64,000 nucleotides of DNA, from the NCBI GenBank assembly GCA_021234155.1, contig JAJEKV010000008.1, positions 7,404,445-7,468,444 on the forward strand, in the 5' to 3' direction. The notes beneath the pieces are model-generated. The model saw nothing but the letters and a program-made list of their open reading frames with translations, was not told where the DNA came from and searched no databases. A program made the position numbers and the translations under genes. The DNA comes from Isoetes taiwanensis. Its lineage: Eukaryota; Streptophyta; Lycopodiopsida; Isoetales; Isoetaceae. Every line of letters starts with the position of its first letter. Position 1 is the stretch's first letter. Of this stretch, positions 59,680 to 64,000 are shown one piece after another.

Positions 59680-60040
59680 CTGAATTTTTTTTGTGATTAT
59701 AATGTAAATTGTACAATAATACTTTTGTAAACAGACTATCTCTTCCAAGTCCTTGCCTGTTGTGGCAAATTTATGGATATGCAAATCTATGAATTTAGAA
59801 GTTTTTATTGATTTTGTGATCTCAAGTTTCTTTAGCTTCATTATATGCATTCTTAGTATTTTTAATGGCGCCAATAAATGGCACTTTAGATGCATTTTTT
59901 TGCTAAATGGCGTCATAATTGCTCAAAAAATCGTCATAAAATGGACTAAAAAAGGATTTTCGTCCCTAATTGGAATCATGAAATTTCTCATTTTAATGAA
60001 ATTGTGCTTAAGTCTGCGTTCGACCTTGAAACCAGAACGA
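59680..60040. other. AT-rich stretch, no gene seen
   Basis: No supportable coding sequence. A TGGCGCCAATAAATGGC / AAATGGCGTCATAA pair near 59867-59916 hints at a short inverted motif. Confidence 0.3.
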
Positions 60041-61135
60041 AAATTATGTTGGCAAAACTTGGTGCCTTTGGCAGGCCAAGTCTACACTCATGTTCCAGCT
60101 CGTATATGGAATATAAGACTTTGTTGCTGAAATTAATATACGCTGCCTACTGTGAGACAACAGTTGTCTGATTGCCCAGCATGCAGAAGATAAGGAAAAT
60201 GAAAGTATCTAGCTCGGTCATATCCAGACACGTCTTATACCACTGTTCAATATCAGCTTCTTCATAAAATAGGGTGGGGTCTTCAATCATATTCATGGCA
60301 AATAGTGCCACAGATCCAGCCGCTAGTTCCAGACCACCGAATCCCTTGTGACCCAAGGTTACCAAGAAGGGAGGGGAGCTATCGTCCGTCTTAAATGGCA
60401 CCACCCCGAATCCAAGCTTTCGCTTCAGAAGTGCCATAGCACGTTTAGGAAAGGGGGCGATTTTGACGTTCCGTTTCAGCTTCGTGTTGATATAGGGTTG
60501 GCATAGCCGGTTCAACTCCTTTGTCTCATCCTCATCAAACGCGGCCTTCTCCTTATAGTAATCAAAATCATGGCATGCGTTGGATGCAACATTGCAGAAT
60601 TACGTGATGCATTCTTCCAACGCACGTCGTCTCTTCAGGACTGTGGCATAATCCTTTGCGTCCTGCATTTTTGAACTCCTAGTCTTCCTTAGCAGGATTG
60701 TCCCATCCAGGATTTTGCCCTGTAGGTCAACCGTTTCTTTGTCCGTGAGGCATTATATCCTTTTTCATGAACTGCTTGTCGAACAACTTTGGGTCTGGCC
60801 TTGTTGGCAATTCTCCATTGCTGTCCTTAAGCTTGCCTCTTGTCCAGAGAGCCCAGATCTCAATCCATTTTATCCAGACCGCCTCACTGCACAGAATGAG
60901 GTCATATTGGTCAGATAGGGATTCCCTGCCCTTTCTTGGTATTCTCTTTTTTTTTCTCATCTTCTTCATCCCCCTCATCATCTTCCTGGCCTTCCAGAAG
61001 AACATATCTGCACAGTTTCTCGAAGGTTTTCCACTTGTCTGAGGGAGCCCTGCTTCCTTTAGGCCACTGAGGACAACCCAATGCCTTCCACTGTTGCCGA
61101 GCGTGTATGATCTAGTCAGGATAGGGGCTGCAATG
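60040..61135 (-). pseudogene. Unrecognised repeat gene X, copy 2
   Basis: Reverse-strand frames in order from 61135: ALGCPQWPKGSRAPSDKWKTF, an acidic-to-basic EDEKKK run, WIKWIEIWALWTRGKLKDSN, RPDPKLFDKQFMKK, then FPKRAMALLKRKLGFGVVPF, LVTLGHKGFGGLELAAG, LFAMNMIEDPTLFYEEADIE and YKTCLDMTELDTF. It is better kept than copy 1 (45882-47420) but still frame-broken. Conservation at protein level between copies implies a once-functional gene. No known fold is recognised. The palindrome array at 61195-61535 lies on its 5' side. Confidence 0.55.
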
Positions 61136-61194
61136 AATAAATGGAACTATGTCAGAACAGTTATTTTAATAATCCATGGGAAGAGAACATACAG

Positions 61195-61535
61195 AGGGGG
61201 CTTTCTCGACTCGCGAGTCGAGAAAGTCCTTAGTTACAAGGAAGCCCTTGCATAGTAGTAAATTTAAAATTTTGGGTATTGTCGACTTGCGAGTCGAGAA
61301 AGTCCGCAGGAAGACAAAAACAGAGGGTGCGCAGGCTTTCTCGACTTGCGAGTCGAGAAAGTCCCCAACTGCAAGGAGGCCTCTGCATAGCAGTAAATTA
61401 AAAATTCTGGGAATTCTCGACTCGTGAGTCGAGAATACCCAGAGGAAAACAAAAAATAGAGGGTGCGGGGGCTTTCTCGAGTCGAGAAAGTCCTCAATTG
61501 CAAGGAGGCCTCTGCATAGGGTATTCTCGACTCGA
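61195..61535. repeat. Composite array of TCGACTCGCGAGTCGA palindromes with two alternating spacers
   Basis: The first unit (61201-61226) is a perfect 26-bp palindrome with core TCGACTCGCGAGTCGA. Others stand at 61281-61302, 61336-61361, 61412-61435, 61472-61490 and about 61518. Between them two spacer kinds alternate: A holds GCAAGGAGGCCTCTGCATAG and GTAAATT (61227-61280, 61362-61411, part of 61491-61517), B holds AAACAAAAANAGAGGGTGC (61303-61335, 61436-61471). The composite period is about 135 bp. Confidence 0.9.
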
Positions 61536-61739
61536 AAAACTGTGGCATAGGTGAATGGCAAAATTATTGTCATCGTTTTTTCTAGAAATGCACGTGTATT
61601 AAATTTAAAACACGTGGCCACATACATGAGGATCTCACTTGCTCTTCCATGTTTCGAACAAATGTCCCAATGTGTCCATGTAAGAGGCATAGTCAAAATA
61701 ATTGCAAACTTATCTAGTGCGAGACCCCTCTATATCGAT

Positions 61740-62064
61740 TGAGAAATGCCCAACAATCTCCAAGGGAAGCAATTCAAAATGTGAATTGGAACAAATAAGG
61801 AACAATTATATATCTAGAGAAATATTGGCAACATATAAAAGAAATATTGACCAATAAATTTGCAGCTGGTTATGCTTTACAGATGTACAGTTTATTTTCT
61901 TCAAAAAACAAATGCGCCAATTATCAATCTATATTTCAAACTGCATGTTCAATGTGGTGCTCTACATGCACTGTTGATATCAAGGACTTGGATATGGCAA
62001 ATTTCGACATGCTTTAGATAAATTTACAATTGTTTCAATAGTCAATACCTTGAGAGGGCATTTA
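61740..62064. other. AT-rich stretch, no gene seen
   Basis: Short stretch between the palindrome array and LINE-C; nothing recognisable. Confidence 0.35.
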
Positions 62065-63928
62065 AAAGAATAGAATAGAATAGAATTGTTTTTATCGTCC
62101 ACGGAGACCAATCGGCCTATGGGACCCAATACAAAAAGCGCAGCAGTCACATTACTGCCCGGATTAAAAAAATCCCCGCCCCGAAGGGTTTTCGAGGGAA
62201 AACCCGTGGCAGCAATAAGACTGCTGACATCAATTAAATGGTTGACTGGGGGCATATCTGAGCCCTCAAGTCCAGTACTTCCTGAATGTATGATCCGAGT
62301 GAGCGCACCGAAGTCGTGCCCAGTATCATGTGTAGCGGCTCATCAAATCTAATCAATCGAGCATAAGCGTGTCGAATCTAATCATATCTTTGGGCAGCTC
62401 GGAATGTGTGACACTCATCCTCAACGACTCCCGTCGCCGGCAAAGACCGACAAACCCTAACGACGTGGCTCCCCAATCCATCGACTGTCTCAATCAGGAG
62501 ATGGTGGGCACTGTCTTGAATGGAGGCGATATGCTGCGCTTTTCATGGGCGGGATGTGAGCGTAGGTAGCCGTGGGCCTCGTTCTAATGTGGGATTTATG
62601 TCTTTGCTTGTAATGTGTTGTTTTGACTTGCTCGCAGCCACGGAATCCCAAAGCTTCTTTGGAGAAACAAGCATCAAGGTAACATCTCGGTACATCACGA
62701 TCCGCCTCTGTTTCTACACGGATGCACATGTGCTCTGGACATTCCATCTAGTTAGCCATCGCACTCTTTTATCCTTCCAACAATTCTTGAGTCGTTGTGG
62801 TCCCATTGCCACTTTGCATAAGCCAAGTCGCGGTAGACGCGATCATCATCCATATTTACCACCTTACGGAAATAGGCGATATGTCTATCAAGGGCCTTCA
62901 TTTGAAGTGGTGGGGAAACCCGTCTCTCGCAACAAAATTTGATCTGGGGACCGTGGATTTCACTCCGAAAGTGCCCGTGCTAAGAAGGCCTATACGCACT
63001 GTTCTAAGTCGCTCCAAGTAGCAAGGGACACCACCGGGCCCCGGACTTCAACTCGTAAAAAGAGCGGGCTCTACCAATACCACGAACAAATGTGCATGAT
63101 GCCCCCAATCATAGAGTTTACGCTCTGTGGTTATTGTTACGCATTGCATAGAGTGCTTTCGGACCGCTTTGCTACACGCAATCTTATGGAAGTGTCAAAG
63201 ATAGTGTAGAAGGAAACTCCACTCCCGGATACTTGTAGGTGGGTGTCACCTCCACTTGTTGCCCTCGATAAGTGAATGAAGGGGCCTTGGATGGCGCGAG
63301 GATGAGATTAGGACCACCTTGGTCTTGGCGGATTGGCGTTCATGTGCGTGGCTGGCGAGAATGTATCGAGCATCTAAGTGAGAGGCGCATATCCTCCGGA
63401 GTGTGAGCTAAGAGGTCAACATCGTCCGCATAGATGAGTTGTCACGATGACCGATGCAAAAGTTGGGTCCCGCCACCCCATTGTCCATGAGCGGTGTTCT
63501 AACCGGTCAATGTCTGAACCAAACAATGTTGGGGAAAGAGGACATCCACTGGCGGACCCCAATACTGTGAGTGAATGGTTGTCCCGTCATCCGCAGATTC
63601 GGCTCGTACAACTCTCGTACAACCTGTATATTGCATTTTGCATATCCACAGGAACCTCTAGTTGCCGCAATCTTTCCCATAACTTTTCCCGAGGCACGGT
63701 GTCAAAAGCCTTCGCAAAGTCAACAAAGCAACAATACAGGTCCCGTCGACGGTTTCTGCTATCCTCAACCAAAGTCCTCAAAGTGAAGATATGATCAATG
63801 GTTGAATGCCGGGGTCTGAACCCTGCTTGTGTGAGAGCTCGCACACCTGTTGCTTCTGCCCACCTGGTCAACTGTTGCTCAATAATGCCAGCTAGCAGTT
63901 TGGCAAACACCGAACTGACCATGATTGT
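62065..63928 (-). mobile_element. LINE copy C (reverse), 5'-truncated
   Basis: It begins (3' end) with AGAAT repeats at 62065-62085, then ACCAATCGGCCTATGGGACC and the 3' hairpin (62149-62219), all matching LINE-A in reverse complement. The RT frame 63587-63922 reads ALTQAGFRPRHSTIDHIFTL, CFVDFAKAFDTVP and EKLWERLRQLEVP. The C-terminal part is at 62490-63200 and is broken. Similarity to LINE-A stops near 63928 (opposite LINE-A 12185), before the earlier RT blocks, and repeated AGAGAGAAGT sequence follows, so the copy is 5'-truncated. Confidence 0.9.
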
Positions 63929-64000
63929 TCCTTGGAGACTAGCAAGAGAGAAGTGGAACCGGATCCTTCTAGTAAGAGAGAAGTAAAAGTTGGTGCCAAA

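Noticed and set aside
61195-61535. CRISPR-like repeat-spacer pattern
   Set aside because: The spacers are themselves repeats of two kinds, the repeats are self-palindromic, there are no cas genes, and the sequence is plant nuclear DNA.

Overview
The window looks like nuclear DNA of a land plant, most likely a non-seed plant (fern or lycophyte grade). This is inferred from spliced genes, plant-type U6 snRNA genes with USE and TATA elements, PLS-type PPR remnants, a group I bZIP gene, plant phospholipase A1 and polyphenol oxidase fragments, and a Rep-encoding transposon of the Replitron type, a group reported as abundant in non-seed plants. The exact species cannot be read from the sequence.

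The window is gene-poor and repeat-rich. One gene appears fully intact: a four-exon bZIP transcription factor at 52605-54951. One U6 snRNA gene (2858-2957) looks functional and a second (32377-32475) carries damage. Nearly everything else is transposon sequence, captured gene fragments or segmental duplication.

Layout: 1-2960 (PPR pseudogene, then U6) is duplicated at about 29208-32480. The sequence after U6 (about 3090-4118) recurs at 37142-38599, so the second copy of the block is split by about 4.6 kb. A long, frame-broken LINE fills 9030-14109. A Helitron 3' end lies at 15291-15323, and a gypsy integrase relic at 16730-17488. Arrays of CG-rich short palindromes occupy 17560-18500. A transposon-like unit with inverted palindromic ends (21110-22500) carries fragments of a class 3 lipase and a polyphenol oxidase. 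A degenerate Replitron spans 23656-26286. Further on are a GIY-YIG fragment (36259-36456), a LINE ORF1 fragment (38601-38965), a kinase-like pseudogene (41640-43120), a gypsy fragment (44477-45850), two copies of an unrecognised reverse-strand gene each preceded by a palindrome array (about 46330-47765 and 60040-61535), a second LINE (48490-51540), the bZIP gene, a methyltransferase-like exon (58979-59678) and a third LINE, 5'-truncated (62065-63928).

The genes do not form a pathway. The main interest is in the mobile DNA: the Rep/HUH relic with nested direct repeats, the gene-capturing unit, and the recurring palindrome arrays, which differ in sequence but share a design and sit beside transposon-like genes.
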